DNA of 64,000 bases from Oncomelania hupensis (GCA_036898135.1 CM072512.1:5422636-5486635); one strand, 5' to 3'. Positions 1-12,340 are shown, numbered from the stretch's first letter. A program made the numbers and translations. Notes: generated from the letters alone by a model not told the origin.

Positions 1-300
1 TCCGTCGTCTTAAATCTTTGCTCGCTTCCTCTGTAAGCTCATTAAACCTTTCCTCACCTTGCTTTATCGCACACAAAAAACTTGGCTTCTTATCGTGTTC
101 CTTTTTTCTTCTCACTATTATAGGCCTACCTCCTAGGAAAGAAATGCCCTCATTACCTTCCTGACGTTGTAGTTGTAATCCTGTCTTCTCCAACTCCTTG
201 CCCTGTAACCATGTCCCCGCCTTTCCTTATCTCAAATGTTCTTTTCCTTTCATATCGCACACAATGTTTTTGGATGTTTTTTTTTACACTTTCTTTTATT

Positions 301-613
301 GAAGAAGAAGAAGAAGAAGAAGAAGAAGAAGAAGAAGAAGAAGAAGAAGAAGAAGACAGATGAGGAGGGTGGGTGGGAAGAATACCACCCCCCACCCCCC
401 AAAAAAAATAAATAAATAACTAAATAAATAACTAAAATAAATAAATAAATAAACGAATTACAAATACTGTGTTATCTCAACAGAGAAATTTCATAGTGAT
501 GCTAGCATAGTACACATAATTACCCTAAAAATAAACAAAATAATACTAAAGAAGAAGAAGAAGAAGAAGAAGAAGAAGAAGAAGAAGAAGAAGAAGAAGA
601 AGAAGAAGAAGAA
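301..613 (+). repeat. Two (GAA)n tracts and an A-rich interval
   Basis: GAA repeats at 301-356 and 551-613 flank an AAATAAATAACT-rich interval. No gene is seen in 1-300, which is T/C-rich. Confidence 0.95.
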
Positions 614-629
614 AACCTGTACCTGGAAG

Positions 630-1026
630 GGTTACGCAATAACTGGTTTAGTGAGGAGCACTAGCCACGAAACACTCTATATAGAATGTGGTTTTCGTTC
701 TCTAAAAACTCGTCGAGAAAAACATAAACTAATAATGCACCACAAATTAGTAAATAATTATGTACCTCAATACCTGCGTAATCTTCTTCCACCTCTTGTT
801 GCCAGTATCAATCCGTACCACCGACGGAGACTGCAAAACTGAAATTGTCCATCAATCATTGTGCAGTGGAATTCTCTACCAGACAGCCTACATCAAGGCA
901 TATCAATAGCAGCATTTAAACGTTATCTTCACAAAGACAACTCTTGCATTCCTTCGCATTTTTACAATGGAAATAAGCAAGAACAAAAAAATGAAACTGT
1001 CGAACATTTTCTCTTTCACTGTTCCA
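630..1026 (+). pseudogene. Decayed LINE family A C-terminal fragment
   Basis: Two adjoining frames (651-842 and about 850-1020) separated by a stop read like residues 90-245 of the LINE protein at 24258-25108. They include a TSHETLY segment, an NPYHRRR segment, the W-N-S-L-P motif and the H-F-L-F-H-C end of the Cys/His knuckle. The similarity stops abruptly at about 1026, where a different LINE 3' end begins. This is a non-functional relic. Confidence 0.7.
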
Positions 1027-1293
1027 TCCGAAACTCCGATGGTATGGCCACCTCACCAGAACATCAGGCCTAGCAAAGACCGTCCTGTAAGGCACGGTGC
1101 AAGGAGGCAGAAGAAGAGGGAGACATAAAAAGAGGTGGGGGAGACAACATTCGAGAATGGACTGGTTTGACATTGAGCGAAGTCATGAGGGTGGCTGAGG
1201 ACAGAAAAAGATGGAGTACGCTGGAGAAACGATCATCTTTGGTGCCCCAACGACTTTCGAGTTACGGGATAGGATAGGATAGGATAGGATAGG
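1027..1293 (+). mobile_element. LINE family B 3' end with (GGATA)n tail
   Basis: This matches the C-terminal coding end of the family B LINE seen best at 42605-43005 (GRPK/WTGL/RERWS-like segments). It carries indels and stops and ends in four to five GGATA units (about 1267-1291), the family's 3' tail. It joins directly to a family A fragment on its left, so one inserted beside or into the other. Confidence 0.75.
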
Positions 1294-1527
1294 TTCCCTC
1301 TACACTAACATCGGAGTAACTACTATGGCTACCATCAGGCAAGAATAAATAAGGTTGAATTACTTATTATACGGAAAACAACCTTTTCTATACTAGATAA
1401 TCAACTCCTCTTCAGCACCACTCGAGAGTAACTGCTTTGATCAAACGGTCAAAGCGTTTTCCTTAAGTGAAACTCTCCGCTTCTTTGCACAAGCGTCCCG
1501 GTGTCCAGCTCAAACTCTCTCTTTCTT

Positions 1528-1529
1528 CC

Positions 1530-1580
<51 letters not shown>

Positions 1581-1635
1581 CCACAGCTCCATCAATTATT
1601 TGTTTACAATTTTCCATTATTTCGGCTGAATACTT

Positions 1636-1715
<80 letters not shown>
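1528..1715 (+). repeat. (CT)n microsatellites
   Basis: Two CT tracts (about 1541-1580 and 1639-1715) are separated by 58 bases of plain sequence. A C-run precedes the first. Confidence 0.95.
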
Positions 1716-1718
<3 letters not shown>

Positions 1719-2035
1719 CTTTTAATTTCTTTCAATCGTTTGTAATTAACCTGTTATTCTGCTTATTTTTCCTTTGAATTATTCACTAAACTCTTTAAAA
1801 ACCTTTTAAAAATATTATTAATCTTTATTTATATGTAATTATTAGTTGCCTGTTACATCATGATTATGCTGAATGTTATTTATACAGGATGGGGCTTATA
1901 TAAGCTGGCTTGTTCACTATCCTGTTTGTGGCTCCCTTATATGCAAGTGTGTCGGGGACGATAATCTAATAATGAAATAAAAATGATGAAATCCCGTTTG
2001 TTTGTCGTGTGCTTTCTTTGAATAAAACATTTGTT

Positions 2036-2103
2036 AGAAGAAGAAGAAGAAGAAGAAGAAGAAGAAGAAGAAGAAGAAGAAGAAGAAGAAGAAGAAGAAG
2101 AAG

Positions 2104-2133
<30 letters not shown>
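2036..2133 (+). repeat. (GAA)n microsatellite, 98 bp
   Basis: An uninterrupted GAA tract. It starts directly after a GAATAAAACATTTGTT phrase that resembles the 3' end of LINE family A. Confidence 0.95.
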
Positions 2134-2135
<2 letters not shown>

Positions 2136-2264
2136 GACGAAGAATGGTCATATGCACAAATTACTGTCCTGGATTTTGTGCATTGAACTACTGTTCTAGA
2201 TTTTGAGCATTGTATTAAAAGTGTTGCTTCATTTACAAATGGGTACATGCGCGGGCCGAAGAGG

Positions 2265-2734
2265 CAATCCTGTTCAATCCAGGCCCATTCTTAAGTCGCC
2301 TAAGCCGCGCACTTGTTACATTCTTGTGCACTTTCTGCTGAAATGGAGACTCTAGCCACCTATATGTTCCATCCGTATCTTCATAAACTGTTCTTCTCTT
2401 TCAAACACTTTGGTATCAAGTGTTTGGTTTTTGTCGACCATGTATCATTGACAAAATACTGTGCTTAAACACAGGTTGAAGTCTATGTGGCTTTAATGGC
2501 ACACTTGCGCACTTTATACCGCCTTAAACCACTGAGCCACAGCCATTTCCTTCCTTATCTTCCTAAACTGTTGTTCTCTTTCTTTGGTTATCGGATGAAA
2601 GGTTTCTAGTTTCTCTCTCTATCTCTTCCACCTGCTTCCAGCAGCCTACTTAAAGGGAACTAGCATCTCATATGTTAGCTTTAGATCCTTTTCAAATTCA
2701 CAGTGAGTGTTGCCCTACGGAATAAAATAACATT

Positions 2735-2770
<36 letters not shown>

Positions 2771-3330
2771 CAACACACACATTTCGTAAACATTTTCAAA
2801 AGAGCGGTTTTGACATCAAATCCAAACATTCTTGGTTTATGAGTCTATCAAGAGCATCAAGGTTGATTCTAACGATTCTGCGATTGGAACAATTGTTTGT
2901 CTGCATAACAAAGAATTAGAAGGGACGCCTATACAATTCCAAGCTTAGCAGTCGGTTTGAGCCCCGATTTCCGATTATATCCTGTTAATGTGACCACAAT
3001 GCAATTTCCCAAGTAAACTCATTGCCTCAAAAAACAAACACACTTCCTTCATACCCACCATGCCCATAGTCAGGTTCAAACCTCATTTCGTTTAAATCAC
3101 GCACTTCGGCCACTGTGCAGCCACCTATACTTCCCTTCCTTATCTCGCAAAACTGTTCTTTCCTTTGGGATAAAATGTTTCTCCTTTGGCTGTGTCTATC
3201 TGGTTCACCTGTGAGCTAAAAGAGGCTGTGCAATGGATACGGCATTGTATCAAGGCACGTAACTCCGCCTGTGAACAAAGACGAGGTTTGATAGACGCGG
3301 GGTGAATAACGATTCCGTGTGCAGTGTACA
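2265..3330 (-). repeat. Degenerate repeated unit, probably old tRNA-derived SINEs
   Basis: A phrase like CCTTCCTTATCTTCCTAAACTG with TGTTCTTCTCTTTC occurs at about 2375, 2553 and 3135. Before two of them lies a CACTGAGCCACAG or CACTGTGCAGCCACC phrase, whose complement GTGGCTCAGTGG looks like a tRNA A-box. Copies are worn. 2738-2766 is a (CA)n tract. Confidence 0.35.
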
Positions 3331-3434
3331 CAACCCTGACGTCAGCAATGCGAACGCCTGCAAGGAAACCATCAACAGGATCATAGTAAAGAAGGAAAGA
3401 AATGAAGGAAGGAAGGACCTTAGTGGTAGTGAAA

Positions 3435-3551
3435 ACGACGACGACGACGACGAAGATGATGATGATGCTGATGAAGATAATAACGATTATGATAATGATG
3501 ATGATGGCGCAATGGAGACAATTAAGAAGAAGAAGACGAAGAAGAAGAAAT
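3435..3551 (+). repeat. Mixed GAC/GAT/GAA triplet tract
   Basis: Imperfect triplets that yield spurious Asp/Glu or Met-rich frames. Confidence 0.8.
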
Positions 3552-3956
3552 GACTATGACCATCTGAAGATGGGAAAGCACATGCAAGGGCTATATGAGA
3601 AGCGGAATAACCATCTATAAGAAAAAGAAAAAAAAAAAGAAAGAGGATCTTGTGAAGATTCAGAAAGCTTTGTGAATTTGATATCCAAGCATTACGTAAT
3701 GATGACGTCAATAATTAAGATGTAGCTGATGCTGATGTTATTGCTGGTAGTGGTGATGCTGCTGTTGTTGGTGGCGAGATAGAGAAGACCAGGGACTGTA
3801 AAAATTCCATTTTCCGGGACAAGTAAAAAACGGTGCCGGTATGTCATCGTCACAGTTCCTAGTATCTTAGCTGGGCTGGGAGCGACTGGGAGCATTCTGA
3901 TTGGTCGACGCGTTACAAAATTCGACGCATGCGCTCAGTGCTATGGTAGTCTTAGT

Positions 3957-4013
3957 AAGGATTAGGGTTAGGGTTAGAGTTAGGGTTTAGGTTAGGGTTA
4001 GGTTTAGGGTTAC
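3957..4013 (+). repeat. Interstitial telomere-like tract
   Basis: About nine TTAGGG-type units, some with one-base changes (TTAGAG, TTTAGG), in 57 bases. TTAGGG is the telomere unit of vertebrates and most molluscs. The surrounding sequence is ordinary, so this is not a chromosome end. Confidence 0.85.
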
Positions 4014-4737
4014 GACGCCTAAGAACATCGTGATAAAGTCGGACCGACATGACCTGGCGCATGCGCAAAGGAGCCCGGATAAAGTAGGATACCAGGAACT
4101 TTGACGATGTGACACCGGGAAAGACAAATCATGAAAGTCACTTGCCAAGGGTAAGTTAAAAGCTGTAAACGTGAAACAACACAACGTGATCATCGGCACC
4201 AAAGTAGCCTGTGAAACGCGTGTTTGGAATTTTGACGTCACACCTTAATCCGATATATGACAGCGGATTTGATTGGTCAATTTTTCAACCTTCATTTTTC
4301 AGCGGGAAATTAATTTTTTTTTTTAGCGGGAAAGTTAAAAATGACACTTTGCTTACCCGGGGAAAGCCCTTGTTGAAAAAAAAAAAAACCCTGGCAAAGC
4401 GTAAAGACGTTATTTTCAATCCTTACACCGTCCATCCTCACCACCACCTCAACCTTCATCCACGACTCTAAACAAATAATAACCGAAACATAGTATAACC
4501 ATGTCAGTATACAATATACAGAGGAGGGGAGTTTTAAATATACAATAAATAAGTATATCTTCAAAACCAATACCCGTAACATATGTAAAGTTGTTAATCT
4601 TTTCACCATATACTAGTACGCCTACTGCGGTTGATCTGTCGACCTTTAATACAAAAAATACCCAAAAGCGAAGATATTGTATTGAAAACACGACGGAAAT
4701 TATGTCTCTGTAAAATAACTTGAACCCAAAGATCTAT

Positions 4738-5086
4738 CCATCCTATCCTATCCTGTCCCATAACCCGAAGGTCGTAGGGGCACCACAGATGATCGTTTAA
4801 CCAGCATACTCCATCTTTCTCTGTCCTCAGCAGCCCTCATGGCTTCGCTCAGTGTCAAACCAGTCCATTCTCGAATGTTGTCCTCCCACCTCTTTTTCGG
4901 TCTCCCCCTTCTTCTACCTCCTTGCACTGTGCCTTGCAGAATGGTCTTTGCAAGGCCTGATGATCTGGTGACGTGGCCATACCATCGGAGTTTCCGTTTC
5001 TTCACCACTGTGAGCAGGTCATCGTGTTGTCCAATGGCTTGTGTGATGGTCTGTCGGACTTCGTCGTTGGTGATGTGTTGGATCTA
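4738..5086 (-). pseudogene. LINE family B reverse transcriptase C-terminus
   Basis: On the minus strand an open frame (from about 5086 down to 4748) encodes the end of a non-LTR endonuclease/reverse transcriptase. It has a KRKLRWYGHV segment, then a basic GRRRGRPKKRWEDNI segment, then TGLTLSEA and a RERW motif. This string is the standard C-terminus of many invertebrate LINE ORF2 proteins. The 3' side ends in TATCC units (GGATA on the element strand). Truncation leaves only about 110 codons, so it is not functional alone. Confidence 0.8.
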
Positions 5087-5089
5087 TCC

Positions 5090-6510
5090 ATACATTAGTG
5101 ATTAAGGGAACCTAATCAAATCAAAAAATGCTAAATCGGGATATATTCAATAAATCAATATTATATTGAACCGTGATCTATTCAATCGAATAAACGCTGA
5201 GCCGAAAGCAACTCACATAATACGCGACACACGGCATAAAGAAGCAAACATAATGATAAATAATCTCTTTGAGGCAAAAAAAAAAAGTTCTCACGCACGC
5301 AAGAAAACATTCAGCAGAAACTACCAGTAATAACATGTTTCGTGTTCCAATTCGGGTGTGGTGTATTTGTTATGGACAGATTCATTTGCAGGTAAACAAA
5401 AAAAAATACCTAACACAATATTTTTTATGTTACGCTTGCGTGCTCCTACGGATAAAACCCCCAACTAACACCAAATATATTTTAAACACTGAACCCAATA
5501 TATGACTAAGAAAAGTCCCTTTTTAGTTAAAAGGCGAATCTACACAGTCTATTTCTTATACACACATTTCCCTCTCTGAATGAAAGCATCGAATATTGCG
5601 CAACTCAAGAAATTTCATAAATATTAAGCACCTTTTCAACCACCGATGTGGAAAATCAATAGGTTTTCAAATGCAGCCACATCCGGATGAAGTTTAGACA
5701 AGCATTTTAACCATCAGCAAAAACATCTGAATAAAATGCGACGTACTGTAATAGCGACTAAGACAATCTCGAAAACATTCAAATAAACATCCCAGTGTGA
5801 TCAATGGTAGTGTCTGATATTCAAACAATAAATAATATGCCAAAAGACTTACCCCCTCCCGAAACTGCCAAGGTTGAGAATATCCAATGAGAAAAGAGTC
5901 CTTGATATATGTCCACAATCACTACACTACTCGAATAAAAGCAAAAGAGATAGTTTCGTGACGGATTAAATCTACTTTAGAAAAGAAAGCACAATTTCCC
6001 GTACGTTTTCTTGCACACAAAACGGGTAGGCCGTGTTCCCTACTATCAGCTCCAATCAAATCCGGTATCCAGTTGCATAGCGCACAGTTACAATCAAACC
6101 AACTCAAAAGGAAAGAAGTTATTCTCACACTGTGCACTCTGTACTAATGATGAAATGTTGAAACGCCACATTTACAACCTTTGATGACGTTATGAAAACA
6201 TCAGTCTTTTTTTAATCTGTGTCTTCTTCGCACTAAAGTTATTACAAATGAAATTAAATTACTACTACCACTACTACTACTACTTTAAATTGCCTCAATA
6301 ACCCCAAACACTGCATAAAGAGAGCAGAGAGAAAAACGATGTCAATAACCTTGACACACTGTGCCCAGTACCGTTGAGGATGACGAGTTGTTTACACACA
6401 ACAGACACAGCGACAGAGGGAGAAAGAACGTCACAGGACGTGGTTTTATCGATCGTCGTCACGCTGTTGAAGCTTGACATCATCTTTCTCTCTGTACCAG
6501 ACTGCACTCA
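5090..6510. other. Intergenic, nothing recognised
   Basis: A/T-rich single-copy-looking sequence. Frames are short and no domain was recognised. Confidence 0.5.
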
Positions 6511-6514
6511 CTAC

Positions 6515-6700
6515 AGTTCAGTTCAGTGGATAGATTTACGTCCCCGGACACAGTGCGTGTAGGGGACAAATGTACTCACTACAGGCCTAGCCTATACTAT
6601 ATATACTAAACTGCCCCACGGAAGTGGATACACTACAGCCGCAACTGCCGTTCTGTGCAAACTTAGCCTTTTCCGGTGGGGCAGCACTCACTGTGAATTT
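6515..6700. repeat. Solo GTCCCCGGACAC end and a small hairpin
   Basis: 6515-6565 repeats one end of the foldback family seen at 60555. At 6612-6684, CTGCCCCACGGAA pairs with TTCCGGTGGGGCAG to form a 73-base hairpin. Its right arm plus GCACTCACTGTGAATT recurs inverted at 2696-2724. Confidence 0.5.
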
Positions 6701-7666
6701 TAAAAAAAGAAAGAAAGGATAAAAAAAAAGAATCTTAACGCTGAAATGTGTGATCTTGACGCCCTTTAAAGTTACTTGTCATAGTTCAGCCCCAAGCGCA
6801 GAAGGTAACACGTTGAAAGCAAACTTAAAAGGCATAGACCGGTAAGTTACGGCTCCATTCCAATTCAAGTCCGTGACTACATTGCACTGACATACAAAGA
6901 CACCTACAAGCCCCACACTAGACACAAATACTGAGGAAAAGAAGGTGAGAGCTCTTTGGTGAGACCTATAAAGTAATTCAAATCATAGTTCTCTATGCAA
7001 ACTGTGATGAATGCATTGAATTCTAAAACTAAAAATAAAAAAAATCCACCACGCCGCATGTACTAACCTACATAGCCACACACCAAACCCGCTAACCTCC
7101 TTCTCCGCACACAATACAATTACCACTACCACTGCTACTGTTGCTGCTGGTAGTACTCCACCTCCTACTACTACTGCTGCTACTGCTACTACTACTTGTT
7201 GTCATACTTACACTCGTTGCAGTATGCTGGGTATCATGGCAAACAAATCTCTAATATTGTGCACCGTTGGTAGAAAAAGTTCGCAAAGCCTGTATGCACT
7301 AACGCACTGAGGTCTATAGAATACATGCACGCACACACAAACACACACACGCACATACAAACGCGCGCGTACATCTCCCCCCCCCCTTCCACACACACAC
7401 ACAAAATACACACGCACACCCACTCAATCACATTGAAAAACACCAACTTTACGTCAATACCACCACCAAGCATGTACTGTGTGTATTTTCGGCTAAGCGC
7501 TTTTATTAATGTATTCCCTAAATGGCTTTATGCTAAAGAAAGCGGCGATGTTTTATATGGCAGCCCAAAGAATTCCGTATACCTTTATTCCCAGGACTTC
7601 ACAAAAAGCACTTGAGTTGTGAATTGCGTTATATTACCGTTAAAAGAAAAAAATGAAAATAAAATA

Positions 7667-7670
<4 letters not shown>
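6700..7670. other. Intergenic with CTA-rich and CA-rich patches
   Basis: ACTACTACTGCTGCT-type triplets at 7115-7200 and CA-rich sequence at 7325-7425. No gene was recognised. Confidence 0.5.
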
Positions 7671-7674
<4 letters not shown>

Positions 7675-7762
<88 letters not shown>

Positions 7763-7769
7763 TCTCAAC
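7675..7769 (+). repeat. (CT)n microsatellite, 95 bp
   Basis: Pure CT except one C insertion near its end. A nearby frame reading Leu-Ser repeats is an artefact. Confidence 0.95.
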
Positions 7770-8084
7770 ATTTGGAATTTTGCCCTGTCCCATTAAATTG
7801 TATTGAACAATTCAACAAATATTTACTACCTCATCAAGGAATTTGGACAGGTCACCATTCAAATAGACAAGTAAAAGTTAAATGTACATGTAAGTCAAGT
7901 TAGAAGCAAATATTTATTTGAAAAGCGCATACAGCATACACTAAGGAGAGGCCTTTTTGCGCATACCAAATCTTCAATATCTCTTACAAGGAATGATGAC
8001 AGGCGCTTATAACATTTAAAACATTCCCCCTCTCCCCACCCCTTACCCCTATACTCATGTACTGCCTATTAAAGTATAGCAAAA

Positions 8085-8790
8085 GTTGTATTACGCCAAA
8101 ACAAGGTGACCTTCCGATGACCTTGACCTTCAGTGACCTTGACCTTGGGATTACCTTGACAATCACGTGATCTCTCATGCATGTCTGATCAAATAACCCA
8201 ATGTTGTTGCATACTATGGGTTAAATAAAGAGCCATTCCACTGTACGATGGTATATTAAGAGCCATTCTATTGTATGATGATCTTTTTTTGTTGTATGTT
8301 TTTTTAAGGCTTAAAATGACCTTGACCTTCAAGATCAAAGCAAAATCGGACCATATATATGAAAGATCAATCTATCATCTCTAAATACAACAAGTTTGGA
8401 CTTCATACCTTTCATAGTCACTTCATACCTGCCAATGGCACTTCAAAGTACAAATACAAACCTACTTCAGACAGCTTCAGTGACCTTAACCTTGGAGTGA
8501 GGTTAACCAAATTTGCATAATATGTGTGTCGCATTGATATTTATCATGCATCAAAGAATCATAAGTTCAATATTAATAATCTAGGGAAAAAAAGTGAAAT
8601 TTTGTGTAACATTTGATTAACCTGTGAACTTGATCTTGAAGTGAAGTCATTCATGCACTGATCATTTTCGAGGTCTCGTGGGTATACACCATCTAACCAA
8701 GTTTGGTTGTTATAGTTGAAATAGGCTGTGAGTACTTAGCCACTTTAAAGTGTTTGCACAGACAGACGCCGGACAGACAGACGGACAGGA
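8085..8790 (+). repeat. GACCTTGACCTT-rich dispersed repeat
   Basis: Several GACCTTGACCTT phrases (8109-8157, 8319-8331, 8480-8492) are mixed with AAGTTTGG-type and CTGATC phrases, ending in GACAGACAGACGGACAGG (8760-8788). I recall a similar composition in repeats of molluscs and other invertebrates. Its origin is uncertain and no ends were defined. Confidence 0.5.
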
Positions 8791-8799
8791 GGACTTTTT

Positions 8800-9515
8800 T
8801 TCGATATCATTTTGGGACTATTTACGACTCATCTCGCACAGCTTTACGAAAATTTGGAGAAAAACTTTTATCGAGGTAAGTACCTAGACATTATGCAAGT
8901 GAGTCACAAAACTGAGACCGACGTTAAAAGTTATAACGAAGGAGCTTTGTATTCCTGTGGTTTCAAAACATGTACGCCAAATGCCGACGACGAACATTCT
9001 CTAATTCCAAATTCCTTCTATTGAAGTAAAAGAAGAGTTAAAGCACATATGAACACAAAGGCTATAGAAAGACGAACAAAATAATGCTTCTTCTTCTTCT
9101 CGTTGTTGTTGTTGTCGTTCTTCTCCTTCTTCTTCTTCCTAGTTGCTGTTGTTCTTATGTAGCATTTCACAAGCTCAAGAGCTGCTCAAAATCAAAATAA
9201 AACAACTCACCCACCCTCCCCAAAAGTGTTGCATACTTCACAAACTGATTAAAACAACAATACATTACCAGTCAGCTCAAAACAAAGGAAATAACTGAAT
9301 ACAATCAAAAGGAGAAAAAGCATTCCAAAATGACGACAGAGAGGAAACAATCTATTATCTATGCCTAAAGGCAATCACATTCTATTCTTCGGGTTTTGTT
9401 TTTATTGTAAAGGTTTAAAACAACCAGCCCCGAAAACAAAGACGACATGATCACATCGCGAACAAAATGCAAAACAAGACGAGATTTTACCAAACTCAAT
9501 ACTATACCTCATATA
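8800..9515. other. Intergenic, nothing firmly recognised
   Basis: A CTT-rich patch at 9085-9140 and the phrase CATTTCACAAGCTCAAGAGCT (9155-9175) resembling SINE 3' ends. A 70-codon frame (8812-9024) has no recognised motif. Confidence 0.45.
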
Positions 9516-9518
9516 GCG

Positions 9519-9833
9519 AGCGAGCGTTGTGGCCAAGTGGGCTAAGGCGGGACTAACTTGCCTTGTCCACAGGCCAGAAACCAATGGCGCCTGACAGGTG
9601 TGGGTTCGATCCAGCATCGGGGCGTTATGTTTCTCCGAATATTATTTACTTTCGACTCGGGCAACGTCTCGGGGGTTTTCTCCGGGTACTCCGGTTTGCT
9701 CGCCCAGCAAAATTTAAAAAAATCACAACTAATGTTAGGTAGGTTGGGTTTGGGCGCGCCACAGGCTGCGACTACGCCTTCCCCAGGGGAGGCGGCTCAG
9801 AGTTTCCCTATGGAAAGGGACAATAAGGAAAAT
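9519..9833 (+). mobile_element. tRNA-derived SINE family 1, copy 1
   Basis: The head GCGAGCGTTGTGGCCAAGTGG has a tRNA A-box (TGGCCAAGTGGGC), and GGTTCGATCC about 70 bases later is a B-box. The spacing suits a Ser/Leu-type tRNA ancestor. The body has TTTTCTCCGGGTACTCC and GGGCGCGCCACAGGC phrases and the 3' end is AAAGGGACAATAA. Five copies are in the window, about 80-90% alike by eye. Confidence 0.85.
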
Positions 9834-9834
9834 A

Positions 9835-10940
9835 AATTTAAAAAAAATATATAATTATATAACTCTACTTTGAACAAGGGCGGGAAGAAAAAGGTGATGG
9901 GGGAGGTGGGCAGGGAACGTGGCAGAACATGAGAGTGAAAAGAGAGAAAGAGGTTGAAACAGTCCAAAAACAAACGACAAACATGATACATACACCAACG
10001 AGATGCAAAACTACAACAGCTGACACAAAAATAGGTGTAACTGCATTTCACAAAGTAGTAACCAAATAAAAATACTTTAAGACTAGATATTTCATAAACA
10101 AAGCAGATAAAGACCTGACATGATAATAACGACGATGGAATGGAACACAGAAACAAGCTCCACGTCCAAGCAGGTCGACTTTAACTGCACTCACAATAAA
10201 ACTCCAACAAACTATGCATAAAATACTACACCTTAAATATTCAAAAATGTCGCTCTCTATAGTGTTATGCATACCTTTTGACATTATTTTTAGCTTGCGC
10301 TGCAGACACACTCGCCAATATACTCTATGACAGAAGAATGTCAGAAATATTTGTGTTGCAGCGATTTCTTGTACCGGTCCAAAGCAAAATGTCCCAGTGT
10401 CACATTATTAGTTCTATGCATACATGTTCAGATCATTTTATGTCTTATTAAAAAAAAAAAAAGACGATGCTTTCACATCCAACTATTATCTAGTTTGTAA
10501 AGGCAAACGTGTATTATTTTGGGGTGGTAACAATGCAAAGGGGAGCTGTATTTGCCAAACAAATACACAGCGCTTACTCATCCTTCTTACGGTTTACGAC
10601 TTTCAATGGCAATGTTCCTCCGTCTTCGTCGTCACGTGTCTTCCGTCGTGTCCGCGCGAAACGAGGAAAACGTACGCTTCAAAAACTTTCTCACGCTTCA
10701 AGTGTAGACAACACTGCAACTTTAAAAGAAATTTAAAAAAAAATATATATATATATATGTTTAGAACAAGTATTTAACTTGCGCAGGGTTTATATTTATT
10801 AAAACTAAGTTTCCAAGAGCAACAGTCCTTGCCTACAGAAAACAAATCGTATATTACTTACTAATAATTCGTTGCAAATCATTGAATAAAGATGGCGACT
10901 TGAACAATGACATCTATGATATTGGGGGAAAGAAAGTGGT
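9835..10940. other. Intergenic, nothing recognised
   Basis: Several 75-120 codon frames overlap on both strands without motifs or codon signal. An AT-repeat lies at 10742-10758. Confidence 0.45.

Positions 10941-10943
<3 letters not shown>

Positions 10944-11011
<68 letters not shown>
10944..11011 (+). repeat. (GA)n microsatellite
   Basis: A pure GA tract. Confidence 0.95.
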
Positions 11012-11012
<1 letters not shown>

Positions 11013-11258
11013 ATCTGAGTTTTATGGCAACAGATAAGCACACACCTAGAAGAAGTAAATATCCTGCCGTTTATGACAGAGGAATGCAACAACTTCGCTG
11101 TCTGTACTTACAAACGGATTAGTAAGCAATTTAACGTGTAGGCCTCTTGATAAACGGCTTACACAGCCAGCTCACTGCACTTAGAGAAGCCTCCGCTTAT
11201 ACGTCATTTGCTCAATTAGCGCTCCCAAAAGATGTCTGCAGGTAAACACACCACACAC

Positions 11259-11290
<32 letters not shown>

Positions 11291-11380
11291 ACACACACAC
11301 ACACACTCTCTCTCACACACACACACTCTCTCACACACACACACACGCGCGCGCGCACAAACACACGCACACACAACACA
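11259..11380 (+). repeat. (GTCT)n, (CA)n and (CT)n compound microsatellite
   Basis: TCTG units (11259-11285) pass into alternating CA and CT blocks with a short GC-alternating stretch (11346-11356), a possible Z-DNA former. Confidence 0.9.
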
Positions 11381-11455
11381 CAGTGTTTCCCAAAACGCAC
11401 ATGTGTGCGTCAGAGTCCCAAGGACTCTCTGAAAAAAAAGCTGTGGGAAACACTG
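11381..11455. mobile_element. 75-bp miniature of the CAGTGTTCCC inverted-repeat family
   Basis: It starts CAGTGTTTCCC and ends GGGAAACACTG, 11-bp perfect inverted ends. It contains the ACGCACATGTGTGCGTC and CCCAAGGACTCTC phrases shared with 37552-38105. It sits inside a (CA)n microsatellite, so a target duplication cannot be judged. Confidence 0.65.
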
Positions 11456-11459
11456 ACAC

Positions 11460-12340
11460 ACACACACACGCGAGTTACAAACACCCTTGTACTGTTGTAG
11501 TGACTGAACCAAAAGAAGCACATGTATCGGTCAAGAACACAAAGGTGACTTACTATCGCACATTTGATCAAACTAACCGTTGCAGATCACCTCTTTCCCT
11601 GCTTCATGTGTATGTAGTTTAAAATTTACAAGCCGTTGTTGACTATTCAATCATGAATATACCAACACAGCACTACCTACTCTGACATATCACTGTACGA
11701 ATGTAAATGAATCGCGATCACATGTACAAATGCAATTTAAAGAGAACGAGTGGTCCACGGGTGATCGTGCACAAACTTGCAGCAAGTAGGCGCTTTGGGT
11801 AACTTTTGTGAGCTAGTAACAATAGCGCAATGCACACTGTATGTAGACCCAAATGTAGGCTTTTGCTGACACAGATACTGTCACACACATTTTAGTGAAC
11901 TACACTAGCCCACTGTCCACCTCAAGTGAACCAACACTCAAACTTACTGACCACTTCAGAGTGCTGAGTGTGGCAGCTTATCAAAATGGAATGTGATTAG
12001 GTACAGGAGAAATTACAGGTGTGCACACCCTCTGGCCTCCTGAGAGCCAGGTAAATCTCATGTGCATTATGCACACCTGAGCGCAGATAATCCATTTTAC
12101 GTGGTGTGTGGGCAAAGTGAATTTAAAACGGCTTATGCAGTTGGACTTTCCCATACATTATATAAGCAAACACACAAAACATATAAATGTAAGATGTTAC
12201 GTCACTGTACTTTGACTACGAATGACTATGTTGTCATTGTGATTTCCCTTTGGTAGAGAGCTACTTTAGTCAGCACAGCACCATTACAAACGTAATATGG
12301 ATTTATAGTGTTGAATATTTCCCTAACACACCCAGTGAGT
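11460..12340. other. Intergenic, nothing recognised
   Basis: No domain, repeat copy or RNA gene was recognised. Confidence 0.5.

Noticed and set aside
153..395. Minus-strand frame with Gly/Lys-rich end
   Set aside because: Half is the (GAA)n tract and the remainder breaks into different frames upstream. No family was recognised.
1937..2248. Long frames of poly-Ser, Leu or Arg
   Set aside because: They are translations of the (GAA)n tract in three frames, with no flanking coding signal. The same applies at 301, 12323-12918, 18509 and 57822-58146.
3302..3620. Acidic or Met-rich frames
   Set aside because: They arise from GAC/GAT triplets and shift meaning between frames.
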